A DNA stretch of 64,000 nucleotides from UBA7672 sp038326205. Its GTDB lineage: Bacteria; Pseudomonadota; Alphaproteobacteria; Caulobacterales; Hyphomonadaceae. The stretch lies in NCBI GenBank assembly GCA_038326205.1, contig JBBQJV010000007.1, forward strand, positions 1 through 64,000. Direction: 5' to 3'. Of this stretch, positions 34,795 to 42,964 are shown in pieces; within the stretch, counting starts at the first letter, position 1; every line of letters starts with the position of its first letter. A program made the position numbers and the translations under genes. The notes beneath the pieces are model-generated. The model saw only the letters and a program-made list of their open reading frames with translations, had not been told where the DNA came from and ran no database searches.

Positions 34795-35180
34795 GCCGCG
34801 GCGGCGAGGCGCTGCTCGCGGTTCACTTCGCGTAGCTCGACGGCGCGGGCTTCGAGATCGCCGATCAGGAGCTTCACGTTCTTGGTGTTCGACTTGAAGG
34901 CGATGTCGAAGATGTCGCCAACGACCGGGATCAGGCCAACGGCAAAGTCGATGCCCCAGTTGATGAACATCCGGGTAATCGTCCACCGCGTCGCGCCGAG
35001 CTTGCTGGATTGGTGGATGATGTAGAGGCCGGTGACCGACGTCACGATGTCGCCGAGGACGGGCACGAGGCCAACGATCGCGTCGGCGCCAAACTGGACA
35101 CCGAAAATCGAAAACCTTCGATCGAGACGGTGCTCAAGTTTTTTGAGCTTCGCTACGCCATCGCATTTGTTCGGCATCAA
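34791..35180 (-). CDS. DUF4112 family protein
   Basis: 129-aa small membrane-associated protein of the DUF4112 family, function unknown. The typical core DRRFSIFGVQFGADAIVGLVPVLGD and the second hydrophobic block WGIDFAVGLIPVVGDIFDIAFKSN form an internal duplication-like pair (GLVPVLGD / GLIPVVGD). It converges on the DUF1003 gene. A palindrome that could be an operator lies just upstream (35208-35225). Confidence 0.85.
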   Translation of the reverse strand: MMPNKCDGVAKLKKLEHRLDRRFSIFGVQFGADAIVGLVPVLGDIVTSVTGLYIIHQSSKLGATRWTITRMFINWGIDFAVGLIPVVGDIFDIAFKSNTKNVKLLIGDLEARAVELREVNREQRLAAAA

Positions 35181-35207
35181 GACACCACCAGCAACGCTTC
35201 TGCGTCA

Positions 35208-35225
35208 TATTACGCGTGAGTAATA
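35208..35225. promoter_or_regulatory. palindrome upstream of the DUF4112 gene
   Basis: Perfect inverted repeat TATTAC-N6-GTAATA lies 27 bp before the DUF4112 start. Its size suits an operator for a dimeric repressor; no regulator can be named. Confidence 0.4.
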
Positions 35226-35251
35226 CTACGCTTCCGCTTCTGAAAGGTTCA

Positions 35252-35271
35252 CAACACGGGACACCGTGTTG
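35252..35271. repeat. hairpin in the 35181-35567 intergenic region
   Basis: CAACACGG-GACA-CCGTGTTG is a perfect 8-bp stem with a 4-nt loop, without a T-run. The rest of this 386-bp stretch shows no convincing gene beyond the palindrome at 35208. Confidence 0.5.
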
Positions 35272-35567
35272 ACGGTCGGTGGGCTTATGCCTTCTTCCGT
35301 GCCGCAGCAATTACCTTAGCAAGCGCGGTGCACAGGCAATGCCATGCATTTAGCCGCACCCTCGGCAGGCGATCGAACCCCATACTCGGTTGTTTTCATT
35401 GCGCTGTTCTCAGTTCGCTCAAATCCGTGCGCCGATTCAGGCGACGGATTTCCAGCGCCTGCGACGATTCCGACCGCGCATGCCTGAACCAGCGATGCCA
35501 AGGACACTTGTCATGCGCACAGTTTCGTGCAAAGCGTCCTTGTCATCAACGCAGGAGAGCTTCTTCG

Positions 35568-35996
35568 ATGTTTGCGCGCCGGTTCCCACCTTGGGCTCTC
35601 CTGATCTTCGGCCTCGCGCCGATTGTGCTGTTGCTCCTGCTTGGCGACCCATTGCCGAAGCCTCTCTTTCTCGTGCTGGCGCCGATCGCATCGCTGTGGG
35701 CTGCCGCTATGACGGGACTTCACTGGAAGCGGTTGGATGAGGCGGCGCGGGCGGCGCACCGGTGGGCATGGTACTGGGGTGGCAGTATTGGCCTGGCTGG
35801 GGCGATGCTGGCAGCAGCTTCCATGTTGGTGTTGCCTGAACTCGCTTCAACGGCCGCATCGCTCGCAAGCTTCATGGCGAGCCCCAAATACTCGACCGAG
35901 CAGCTCTATCTGTTTGCCGGCGTCGTGTTCTGCGGTGTTGCGCAGGGCGCAGGCTTTCTCGGCGCCTGGATCTACTGGTGGGCGGCGAAGCGCTGA
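35568..35996 (+). CDS. four-helix membrane protein of unknown function
   Basis: 142-aa protein. ATG 35568 is chosen because GGAGAGC precedes it by 9 nt; upstream open frame is Arg/Cys-rich and not protein-like. Four hydrophobic segments are seen: WALLIFGLAPIVLLLLL, PLFLVLAPIASLWAAAM, GGSIGLAGAMLAAASMLVL and LYLFAGVVFCGVAQGAGFLGAWIYWW. The pairing of a small membrane protein with an XRE regulator 6 bp downstream recurs in bacteria, and the two are probably co-expressed. Confidence 0.75.
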   Translation: MFARRFPPWALLIFGLAPIVLLLLLGDPLPKPLFLVLAPIASLWAAAMTGLHWKRLDEAARAAHRWAWYWGGSIGLAGAMLAAASMLVLPELASTAASLASFMASPKYSTEQLYLFAGVVFCGVAQGAGFLGAWIYWWAAKR

Positions 35997-36002
35997 ACCA
36001 TC

Positions 36003-36197
36003 ATGAAAAACGTCATCAGGACCCTGCGCACCGAGCGCAATTGGACACAGGCCGATCTTGCGCTACGTCTCAACGTCTCGCGCAATTCGGTGAACGCCAT
36101 CGAGACAGGGAAATACGATCCGTCCCTGCCGCTCGCATTCAGGATCGCAAATATCTTCGAACTCAAGATCGAAGACGTGTTCCAGAACAAGGATTGA
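36003..36197 (+). CDS. XRE-family transcriptional regulator (small, YozG-like)
   Basis: 64-aa stand-alone helix-turn-helix protein. The Cro/C1 fold is complete: LRTERNWTQADLALRLNVSRNSVNAIETGKYDPSLPLAFRIANIF, ending at DVFQNKD. It is flanked by the membrane protein (6 bp upstream) and the exported protein (3 bp downstream), so all three form one operon. It probably regulates that operon. Confidence 0.88.
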   Translation: MKNVIRTLRTERNWTQADLALRLNVSRNSVNAIETGKYDPSLPLAFRIANIFELKIEDVFQNKD

Positions 36198-36200
36198 TCC

Positions 36201-36638
36201 ATGCGCAACCTGTTCCAAAAAGCCCGCAAATCCGATCGTGACGGCATGACGGCAATCTACGCTGCCATCGCTGCATCGCTGATCGTTATGGCCTCGCCTG
36301 CAAGCCGCCCGGCCTCGGCGCAAGTGTCGACAGACAAGACCGCCGTCTCGTTCAACGGTGACTGGCAAGGCGCCCTCGATGTGCAGAGCGCCACGCTGCG
36401 CCTTGTGCTCCACGTGACGACGACGGACGGCAAGACTGAAGCGGTTCTGATCTCAATAGATCAGAACGAAGCGCATCTGCCCGCGACGTCGATCGAGCGT
36501 GCCGGAGACACAATGAAATTCGACCTGCTGACAATCGATGGCCATTACACCGGCAAGCTGTCGGCGGATGAGCACAGCGTCGACGGCACGTGGAGCCAGA
36601 ACGGCGTAGATCTGCCGCTCACGCTCACACGGAAGTAG
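36201..36638 (+). CDS. small exported protein, beta-rich
   Basis: 145-aa protein of unknown function. A hydrophobic signal (AIYAAIAASLIVMASPA) is cleaved probably after RPASAQ. The mature domain reads FNGDWQGALDVQSATLRLVLHVTTTDGKTEAVLISIDQ, a beta-strand pattern like the N-terminal domain attached to some serine hydrolases and exported lipocalin-like proteins. Here it stands alone without a hydrolase domain. It is the last gene of the XRE operon. Confidence 0.7.
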   Translation: MRNLFQKARKSDRDGMTAIYAAIAASLIVMASPASRPASAQVSTDKTAVSFNGDWQGALDVQSATLRLVLHVTTTDGKTEAVLISIDQNEAHLPATSIERAGDTMKFDLLTIDGHYTGKLSADEHSVDGTWSQNGVDLPLTLTRK

Positions 36639-36675
36639 GCGCCTCGAAGCGAGCGCCCCCAAAGCAAACGGTGTC

Positions 36676-37875
36676 TCAGTGCGCCTTCAGGTAGGCGCCT
36701 GTCTGCTTAGCCGCAATGCGGACGAGATCGCCCATCGAGTGATCGACATCGATCAGGTGCAGGCCCCAGTTGAGGTCTGGCCCCGTGGCGCGCGCAATCT
36801 CTCCGGCCAGTTCGTCGGTGCGCGCATCGGAGGGATCGGCGTTCACGTGCATTTCGAGGAAGGTGAATTCGCCCTTTGTCACGCACTGCGTCGAGACGAG
36901 GCCGGGTGTTTTCACAAAAGGCGTCGTGACCGTCGGCTCGGGCTTGGCCCAGGCGGGTTGAACCGTGCCGCCCGAACCATTCAGGAAACCGCGCGTGAGG
37001 AAGTAGGACTCAGGTGTCCCCTTCCCGCCTGCAAGGTTTGACGGGTTGGTGCACGCGGCGACGTTCGCACCATTGGCCTTGCCGAAGCGCGAAGTCGCGG
37101 GCGGCGGGAGCGTGTCGCGGAAAGACGCGTAAGTGATGACGCAGCCAGTCTGGTCCTCGGCCGTGCAGAGCGGGATCGACTTGAACGTGCCGCCGGTGAG
37201 CTTGCCGGGCGGGACCATGACGGCTGAGCCAAGGATCATCGCGGAGATGAATTGCTTCTGCGCTGGCTTGCCCTCGATCTCGTTGGCGATGAGGCGCGAG
37301 ATGACGCCCGCGCCCTGGCTATGCCCGATGAGCATCACGCCGCGGCCGTTGTTCTCGTTGGTCATGTACCAGTTCCACGCATCGACCACGTCATTGTAAC
37401 CGCCGACGCCTTGCGGCAGGCGCTCGCCATCGGGCTGAGGTCCGCCGCTTGCGATGCGCAGCGCGGTGAGCGTTGTCTGGCGATAGATCGGTGCGAACTG
37501 GCGACAGACGGCGCTGAAGCGTGCGAACTGCAGTTTGACGTCGTCGATCTCCATCTTGTCGACGGTCCAGTCGGAGGCCCAGGTCTTGTCGTCGGAGACG
37601 GTGGGATAGACGAAGAAGCAGTCGACCTTCGCATCCGACGCGGCCGCGAACTTCTCGATTTTGGTCTTGCCGGTCGTATCGATGATGGTGGCGTCGAGGT
37701 TCACCCTGCACTTGTCGTCGGCAAGGCCGGGCCGGCAGAGCCAGAGCGATGGGTTGGCGAAATCGGCGTGCGCGACGTCGACGGCAGGAAGCGGCTGGAG
37801 CGCGAGCGGCGGCGTGCTGGCGCAGCCGGACATGAGGGTAACAGCGAGTGTGGCGGCAGCGAAGGTCGCACGCAT
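36676..37875 (-). CDS. DUF3089 alpha/beta-hydrolase lipoprotein
   Basis: 399-aa exported hydrolase-like protein. The N-terminus has a lipoprotein signal with Cys after MSG. The DUF3089 hallmark VDCFFVYPTVS is followed by the nucleophile elbow LIGHSQGAGV, and a His near the C-terminus (DVDHSMG) may complete the triad. Substrate is unknown; esterase or lipase activity is expected. It converges with the small exported protein gene and has no partner on its strand. Confidence 0.85.
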   Translation of the reverse strand: MRATFAAATLAVTLMSGCASTPPLALQPLPAVDVAHADFANPSLWLCRPGLADDKCRVNLDATIIDTTGKTKIEKFAAASDAKVDCFFVYPTVSDDKTWASDWTVDKMEIDDVKLQFARFSAVCRQFAPIYRQTTLTALRIASGGPQPDGERLPQGVGGYNDVVDAWNWYMTNENNGRGVMLIGHSQGAGVISRLIANEIEGKPAQKQFISAMILGSAVMVPPGKLTGGTFKSIPLCTAEDQTGCVITYASFRDTLPPPATSRFGKANGANVAACTNPSNLAGGKGTPESYFLTRGFLNGSGGTVQPAWAKPEPTVTTPFVKTPGLVSTQCVTKGEFTFLEMHVNADPSDARTDELAGEIARATGPDLNWGLHLIDVDHSMGDLVRIAAKQTGAYLKAH

Positions 37876-38718
37876 GGTTTCTCTCCCGAGGTGGCGGATC
37901 GTTTCCCGCTCTTGGGCAGGAGCTAAAGCAGAAGCGGGGTTCGGGGCAAGTGGGGCTCACGCAGGCGTGCTGAGGCGGCCCCTGAGGCTGGGGCAGAGGG
38001 TGGGCCTTGGGGTGTGGGCCTGAGCTAGATCAGACTCAGAATGCGCGCGCCCAGGCTTTCATTCCGGCGAATGCGGGAACCATGGAACTGAACGTCGCAA
38101 TGCGGTGTGCGCCGCCCCTTGGTTCCGGGTCTGCAGCGCGGAGCGCCTTCGCCCGGATTGACAGGGGCGATATCGGGAGAGCTGTGGCTGCCCCCCTTGT
38201 CTCTCGCTGCGAAGGCGCGGCGATCCTGCCTTCGCTGTCGCTTCAGCGTTCGCCATTCGAATTGATCCACTGGACCAATTCGTCCGCTGTGCGGATCAAG
38301 CCTCACCCCGCCAGTGCTGCGCACTGATGGAGGAAAGAGAACGGTTCCTTTTATGTGATGTCGTTCAGCGTCGGGAGCAGACCTTCTTCGGCGCCATCCG
38401 CGTGCCAATCAAGAGGTGTGGCAGTTAAAGATCGTCCGACACATCGATCCGACGTTGGACACAAGACAGGCAAACACGCGCAGCATGGCCTCCAGCAAAG
38501 GCTGGCGACTGGATGGGGCAATAAGGCCGTTTGTGCGGGTTTGTGTTCGAGTCAGCCGGACGAACATACGGCCGTTGAGGTGGTAGGCGGAAAGGGATCT
38601 GCAGGTTTTTGATTTTGCACTGGAGCTGTCCTGCAGTTTTTCGCGCAGGCGCTTGAAAGCGTGCGGAAAGTTTTCTGCCGTTCCGCTGAATTTCGCGCAG
38701 GTGCTGTCACCCTGCGGG
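37876..38718. other. 840-bp intergenic region without a convincing gene
   Basis: No frame here looks coding. It holds a hairpin CAGTGC-TGC-GCACTG (38312-38326) in a CC..GG frame that resembles the repeat inserted in uvrC. A sequence around 38062-38095 (TTCCGGCGAATGCGGGAA) is of the kind found in dispersed intergenic repeats. Two copies of TTTCGCGCAGG lie at about 38638 and 38690. Confidence 0.5.
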
Positions 38719-39864
38719 TCACTTCTTGCGCTTGATCTTCGGAACGAAAGCGAGGAACCGCCTTGGGTTGTCGACGAGGATCTGGTGGAGCACCTCCTCG
38801 GTCGCGCCTGCAGCCTTCAGCTTGGGCGCGAATACGGTCACCGTTTTTGAGTAGCCGCCTTCCTTGTTGTCACGCCTGATCTCGCGTCCGGATGCGAGAT
38901 CGGAGGAGAACATGAGCTGCGCGGCATAGCCCGCCTCGATCAGCGCCATGACCATGGGCACAACGGGTGCATCGCCCGCCCCACCCTGCCGGTCGAAACC
39001 AATGAAAGCGCCGCGACGGAGGATGGCGCGCTGGATCTCCGTATCGGTGTCGACCAGATTACCTAGGTGTCCGATGGCGACCCGTTTTGGATCGACGCCG
39101 GCATCCTCGAGGATGTCGAGCTGCTCAAGCGCCGACTTTCCCGGAATGCCCGTGTGCGTGAAGATGGGAATGTTGGTTGCAACGTGTGCGCGACCGATGG
39201 CGCGGAACACCTTGCGCTCATCGCGCGTGATGTAGTCCCATGACCCGATCTCGCCGAATGCGCCGATCGGGTCGGCATTCACCTGGCTCATGATCGACTG
39301 GAACACTCGTTCCTCGCTCATTGCCGCGATCTCTTTGGGATAGAAGGGTTGCGCGTAGAAACCAGCGCCCGCCACGATCGGCATGCCGGACTTCTGAGAT
39401 ATCTGGCGAAGGAAGTTGATGTCGCGGCCCATGTCGGGATGGCCGCCATCGACGAGACAGGAGACGCCCTCGCGTTTCGCGATCGAAAGCTCTTCGGACA
39501 TCACGTCGACATCGGTCATGAAATAGTTTTCGGTCGGGACGAAAGGCGGCGCTTGAGCAGCCGCGGCTGGTGGTGGCGCGCCCGGCGTCGGCGCCTTGTT
39601 CGCGGCGCGCGCCTCGGCAGCGTAGCGTCCCCATTCTGTCAGAAAGCCATCTCGCAGGGACATGTGTTCGTGGAACAGCGTGGCTCCGCCAGCCAGTTCC
39701 TCCGGCGCATAATCCTTGAACAGCGTGCGGATCACTGCGCCCTTGGGAAAGACAGGCTGCGCGAATGCGCTGGACGGAAAGGCAGCAACTGCCGCGCCGA
39801 TGCCAAGCGCGGTCAGAGCCTCGCGGCGCGTTTTTCCGCCGTGACGATTTCCGGTCGATGCCAT
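38719..39864 (-). CDS. phosphotriesterase-family metal-dependent hydrolase, Tat-exported
   Basis: About 381-aa amidohydrolase-superfamily protein related to phosphotriesterases and lactonases. The start at 39864 is chosen because GGAGGG lies 4 nt upstream. A twin-arginine leader (TRREALTALGIGAAVAAF ... AFAQ) suggests Tat export. Metal-binding elements are visible: HEH (in LFHEHMSL), later HTG and GHLGN, and Asp in FSSDLASG. A Pro/Ala-rich insert (PTPGAPPPAAAAQAPP) follows the first strand and is unusual. The substrate is unknown. Confidence 0.85.
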   Translation of the reverse strand: MASTGNRHGGKTRREALTALGIGAAVAAFPSSAFAQPVFPKGAVIRTLFKDYAPEELAGGATLFHEHMSLRDGFLTEWGRYAAEARAANKAPTPGAPPPAAAAQAPPFVPTENYFMTDVDVMSEELSIAKREGVSCLVDGGHPDMGRDINFLRQISQKSGMPIVAGAGFYAQPFYPKEIAAMSEERVFQSIMSQVNADPIGAFGEIGSWDYITRDERKVFRAIGRAHVATNIPIFTHTGIPGKSALEQLDILEDAGVDPKRVAIGHLGNLVDTDTEIQRAILRRGAFIGFDRQGGAGDAPVVPMVMALIEAGYAAQLMFSSDLASGREIRRDNKEGGYSKTVTVFAPKLKAAGATEEVLHQILVDNPRRFLAFVPKIKRKK

Positions 39865-39969
39865 GCTTCCCTCCAGTGTTACGACTGCCGCACTCAAGCA
39901 TGGCGGCCGACCCAGCCCTAAGACAATTCTCAGCGATCGGCCGCGATACGATTGTGCTTTGGCGGCCTG

Positions 39970-41253
39970 CTATTTCGGGCAGTTGCCTGCAATGGCTTCA
40001 CCAGCGAAAGCCTTCTTCACAAAGGGTGTGGAGTCAGCGAGTGAACCATTGACCGTGCCGGAGTGGTCGAGGTTGGCATAGACGTGGTGTTCGATCACGC
40101 TGCCAGCTTTGCACGCATCGTTGAACAGGCGCTGTTGGCCCGGGGGCGGCACGTCCTTGTCCATGCCGCCGGTGCCCATGAAGAGCGGGCCTTTCACCTT
40201 CAGCGACGAGTAGGTCATCAGCGGGAAGTATTTCGCGGTGAACGGCGTCGGGTCTTTTGCAAACATCTTCGCCTGGCTGATCTTGTCGGCCTCGATCAGC
40301 GTCCACGTATCCATCAGGCATTGCGTGCGCGTGGTCTCGAACACGGGCTTGCCGATGTCGGAGGCGTAGTCGTCGATCTTGAATGCCGGATCGACCTGTT
40401 CGGCAAGATACAGGATGTACATCGAGTAGGCGAGAACGCCGGAGACCGCGTTGGGATCACGCACGGCGGGCGCGGTGTCGTTGGTGAAGTAGGGCGTGCC
40501 GGTGGCGACTGAGCCGCGAATGTCGAGTTCGGGGGCGTAGGTTCCCGCCTCAACTGCGGTCGCGAAGGCGGCGCCGCCGCCTTGGCTCTGGCCGACGAGG
40601 ACGACCGGCTTGCCGATACTGAATGTGGGGTCGGACTGAACTGCGCGGATGGAATCGAGGACCGAATAGGCCTCGGGCTTTGTCGCGAGGTAGGGGTGGC
40701 CGCCGGGCGTGCCGAGACCCTGGTAGTCGGACGCCACGATGGCGTAGCCCTGATCGAGCCAGTGGCTGAGATACTTGCTGTCGCGTTCGGAGCGCGCCCG
40801 GTTCGAGGGAGCGCAGATATCGGCGATGCCGACCGTGCCGTGAGCCCATGCGATCAGCGGCCAGCCACCCGCGGGGGCCGTGCCCTTGGGCAGGAACACC
40901 GAGCCAGAAACGGCGATGGGTTCCTTCTTGTCGCCAAGACCGTTCACCGAGGAATAGAGAATGCGGAACGCCTGCGCGGCGGAGGGCAAGGACGTGTCGG
41001 CCGTCTGCGGTTCCGTGCGGATCATCTTGCCGGGGGCCGCCGGGATCGCGGCGTCGGGCATGTAGAAGGCGGAGACGCCCCCATCGCCCTGGGCGGGATC
41101 GGACATCGGGGCGGCAGCCTGCGCGGTCGCCGGGGCGACTTCGGCAGCGGGGGCTGTTGGTTCCGCTGGCGCATTATCGCCGCAAGCGGCAAGCGCGAGG
41201 GCGGCGCATCCGGCCATCAGGCTGGCGATCAATCTGGCTGAGGGCGACATCAT
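39970..41253 (-). CDS. secretory lipase/esterase family lipoprotein
   Basis: 427-aa alpha/beta hydrolase. The lipoprotein signal ends LALAAC, followed by an Ala/Pro linker. The nucleophile elbow is VGQSQGGGAAF, and the preceding AWAHGTVGIADICAPS block is typical of the secretory (LIP-type) lipase family. The C-terminal part has Asp in GMDKDVPPPGQ and His in NLDHSG as likely triad partners. It would hydrolyse lipids or esters in the periplasm or on the surface. It is divergent from the fatty acid desaturase gene. Confidence 0.85.
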   Translation of the reverse strand: MMSPSARLIASLMAGCAALALAACGDNAPAEPTAPAAEVAPATAQAAAPMSDPAQGDGGVSAFYMPDAAIPAAPGKMIRTEPQTADTSLPSAAQAFRILYSSVNGLGDKKEPIAVSGSVFLPKGTAPAGGWPLIAWAHGTVGIADICAPSNRARSERDSKYLSHWLDQGYAIVASDYQGLGTPGGHPYLATKPEAYSVLDSIRAVQSDPTFSIGKPVVLVGQSQGGGAAFATAVEAGTYAPELDIRGSVATGTPYFTNDTAPAVRDPNAVSGVLAYSMYILYLAEQVDPAFKIDDYASDIGKPVFETTRTQCLMDTWTLIEADKISQAKMFAKDPTPFTAKYFPLMTYSSLKVKGPLFMGTGGMDKDVPPPGQQRLFNDACKAGSVIEHHVYANLDHSGTVNGSLADSTPFVKKAFAGEAIAGNCPK

Positions 41254-41400
41254 CGAAAGTCTCCGGGTAGCGGGAACAAATCGCTGGAACCCTATCGCCA
41301 GGCGATCACGTTAGGCCAGCCCAGTCGGCGTGTAATTGCTGTGCTGCAGCGCGTCATCGCGGCCCCTTCGCGCGGCGGCGAGTTCTGATACACTTGCGCC

Positions 41401-42342
41401 ATGCCTGCAGTGACCCGCGTCGACCCCAAGACAATCTTCACGCCCGAGGAATGGGCGAGCGTTTCGCTGCAGTCCGTGTGGCGCGGGCCGGCGCTCGTGG
41501 TGTTCGCGTGGGCGATAATCATCGGCGCAGGCGCGCTGTTCATCTATGCGCCCAATCCGGCGACCTACCTCCTGGCCGTGATGCTGATCGGGACGCGGCA
41601 GCTGGGGCTCGCAATTCTCGAGCATGAAGCAGCGCATGGCACGCTGCATCCCGATGCGAAGCTGAATGACTGGATGGCGGAATGGCTGTGCGGCGGGCCG
41701 GTGGGCGGGAGCCTCAAGCGCTATCGCCCGTACCACCTGACGCATCACAAATACACCGAGCAGCCGGAAGATCCGGATGCCGGACTGTCGCGGCCCTTCC
41801 CTGTCACCAAGGGTTCGTTGAACCGGAAGTTCGTGCGCGATCTCACGGGGCAGACGTTTTACAAGCAACGCATCGCACCGTTCATCGCGCAGTTGCGTGG
41901 GGCAACGAGAAAGCCCCCGCGCGTATCCGACAGTCCGGGACTGCGGTTCTGGATTGCGCAGGCGGTGATCATCGCGACGACGAGCGCGCTGGGATACTGG
42001 TGGGCGTGGCCGGCGCTATGGATCGTGCCGATGGCGACCTGGTTTCCACTGGTGACGCGGCTCCGCTCGATGGCCGAGCATGCGATGGTCAACACGCAGG
42101 AAGATCCGTTCACGCACGCACGTACGACGTTGGCCAATCCGCTGGAGCGGTTATTCATCGCGCCATTCTGGGTGCACTACCACTGCGAGCATCACTGCTT
42201 CATGTATGTGCCGTGCTACAATCTCCAGAAGACGCACAGGCTGCTGATGCTGAAGGGTTTTGGCGAACGCATGCGCGTCACCAAAGGCTATGCCGAGGTG
42301 CTGCGGCGGTGTGGGTCGAAGGAAGAAGCGGTCGCGGCTTGA
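41401..42342 (+). CDS. fatty acid desaturase
   Basis: 313-aa membrane di-iron desaturase that would introduce a double bond in fatty acyl chains, or hydroxylate a lipid. All three His boxes are intact: H75EAAH79, H112LTHH116 and H261-x2-HH265 (HYHCEHH). Hydrophobic helices lie at 30-60 and 185-215. It is adjacent to exported hydrolases, convergent with the beta-barrel gene, and divergent from the lipase. Confidence 0.9.
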   Translation: MPAVTRVDPKTIFTPEEWASVSLQSVWRGPALVVFAWAIIIGAGALFIYAPNPATYLLAVMLIGTRQLGLAILEHEAAHGTLHPDAKLNDWMAEWLCGGPVGGSLKRYRPYHLTHHKYTEQPEDPDAGLSRPFPVTKGSLNRKFVRDLTGQTFYKQRIAPFIAQLRGATRKPPRVSDSPGLRFWIAQAVIIATTSALGYWWAWPALWIVPMATWFPLVTRLRSMAEHAMVNTQEDPFTHARTTLANPLERLFIAPFWVHYHCEHHCFMYVPCYNLQKTHRLLMLKGFGERMRVTKGYAEVLRRCGSKEEAVAA

Positions 42343-42352
42343 GTGCGACTGG

Positions 42353-42883
42353 CTAGAACTGCAGCAGCGCCGAGATGCCGAGGCTGTCGACGTCGCCCTG
42401 GTCAGGCTCGTAGCGGGTATATTCGATCCTGAGCTTGGTGAAGGGGATCGAGCTGAGCTGGAATCCCGCGCCGTAGGCGAGGCCCGAGCCGTCATCACCG
42501 AACGAGCCGAGGCCGGGAGCGTCTGCGCTGACGGACAGGCTGGCATAGCCGACGCGGGCAAAGAGATCGCCGACGAGCGGGATCGGCAGCCAACCGACGG
42601 CGAAAGCGCCATACTCATTGTCGAGGCCGACATTTACCTGCTGCCCGAGCACGTCGAAATTGTCGTCCTGAACACCGATGGAAAACTCGCCCTCGACGCC
42701 GAGGAACGGATTCGTCTTGAAGCCGACCCGGCCCATCAGCGCGCCGAGATTCGCGTTGTCGCCATTCACGTCGGCCTGGAACACCGTGTAGCCAACGCCG
42801 CCATAGATCTGTGCAGAAGCGGCGGGAGCAGCGATGGCGGCAATACCGAGACCGGCGGCAGTCGCAAGCAGAGTGCGTTTCAT
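42353..42883 (-). CDS. outer-membrane beta-barrel protein (Omp25/porin-like)
   Basis: 176-aa protein with a clear signal peptide (ATAAGLGIAAIAAPAASAQ). Alternating strands (YGGVGYTVFQADV, LGVEGEFSIGVQ, YGAFAVGWLPI, LFARVGYASLSVSA, LRIEYTRYEP) and a C-terminal Phe (ISALLQF), the outer-membrane assembly signal, indicate a small eight-strand barrel. Its role is unknown, probably structural. It converges with the desaturase gene. Confidence 0.85.
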   Translation of the reverse strand: MKRTLLATAAGLGIAAIAAPAASAQIYGGVGYTVFQADVNGDNANLGALMGRVGFKTNPFLGVEGEFSIGVQDDNFDVLGQQVNVGLDNEYGAFAVGWLPIPLVGDLFARVGYASLSVSADAPGLGSFGDDGSGLAYGAGFQLSSIPFTKLRIEYTRYEPDQGDVDSLGISALLQF

Positions 42884-42964
42884 GTCACGTCCTCAACGAA
42901 AGCCGCTCGTTGCGGCGCTGGCGAGTGTGACCGCAGCCGACGATCGCAGCAAGTTAAAGCGCAG

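Noticed and set aside
38025..38408. 127-codon minus-strand open frame in the large intergenic region
   Set aside because: Arg/Gly/Pro-rich and built from the hairpin repeat; resembles translated intergenic repeat rather than a protein.
38535..38570. tRNA-like T-loop sequence GTTCGAGTC
   Set aside because: No pairing arms around it and no acceptor or anticodon stem could be drawn.
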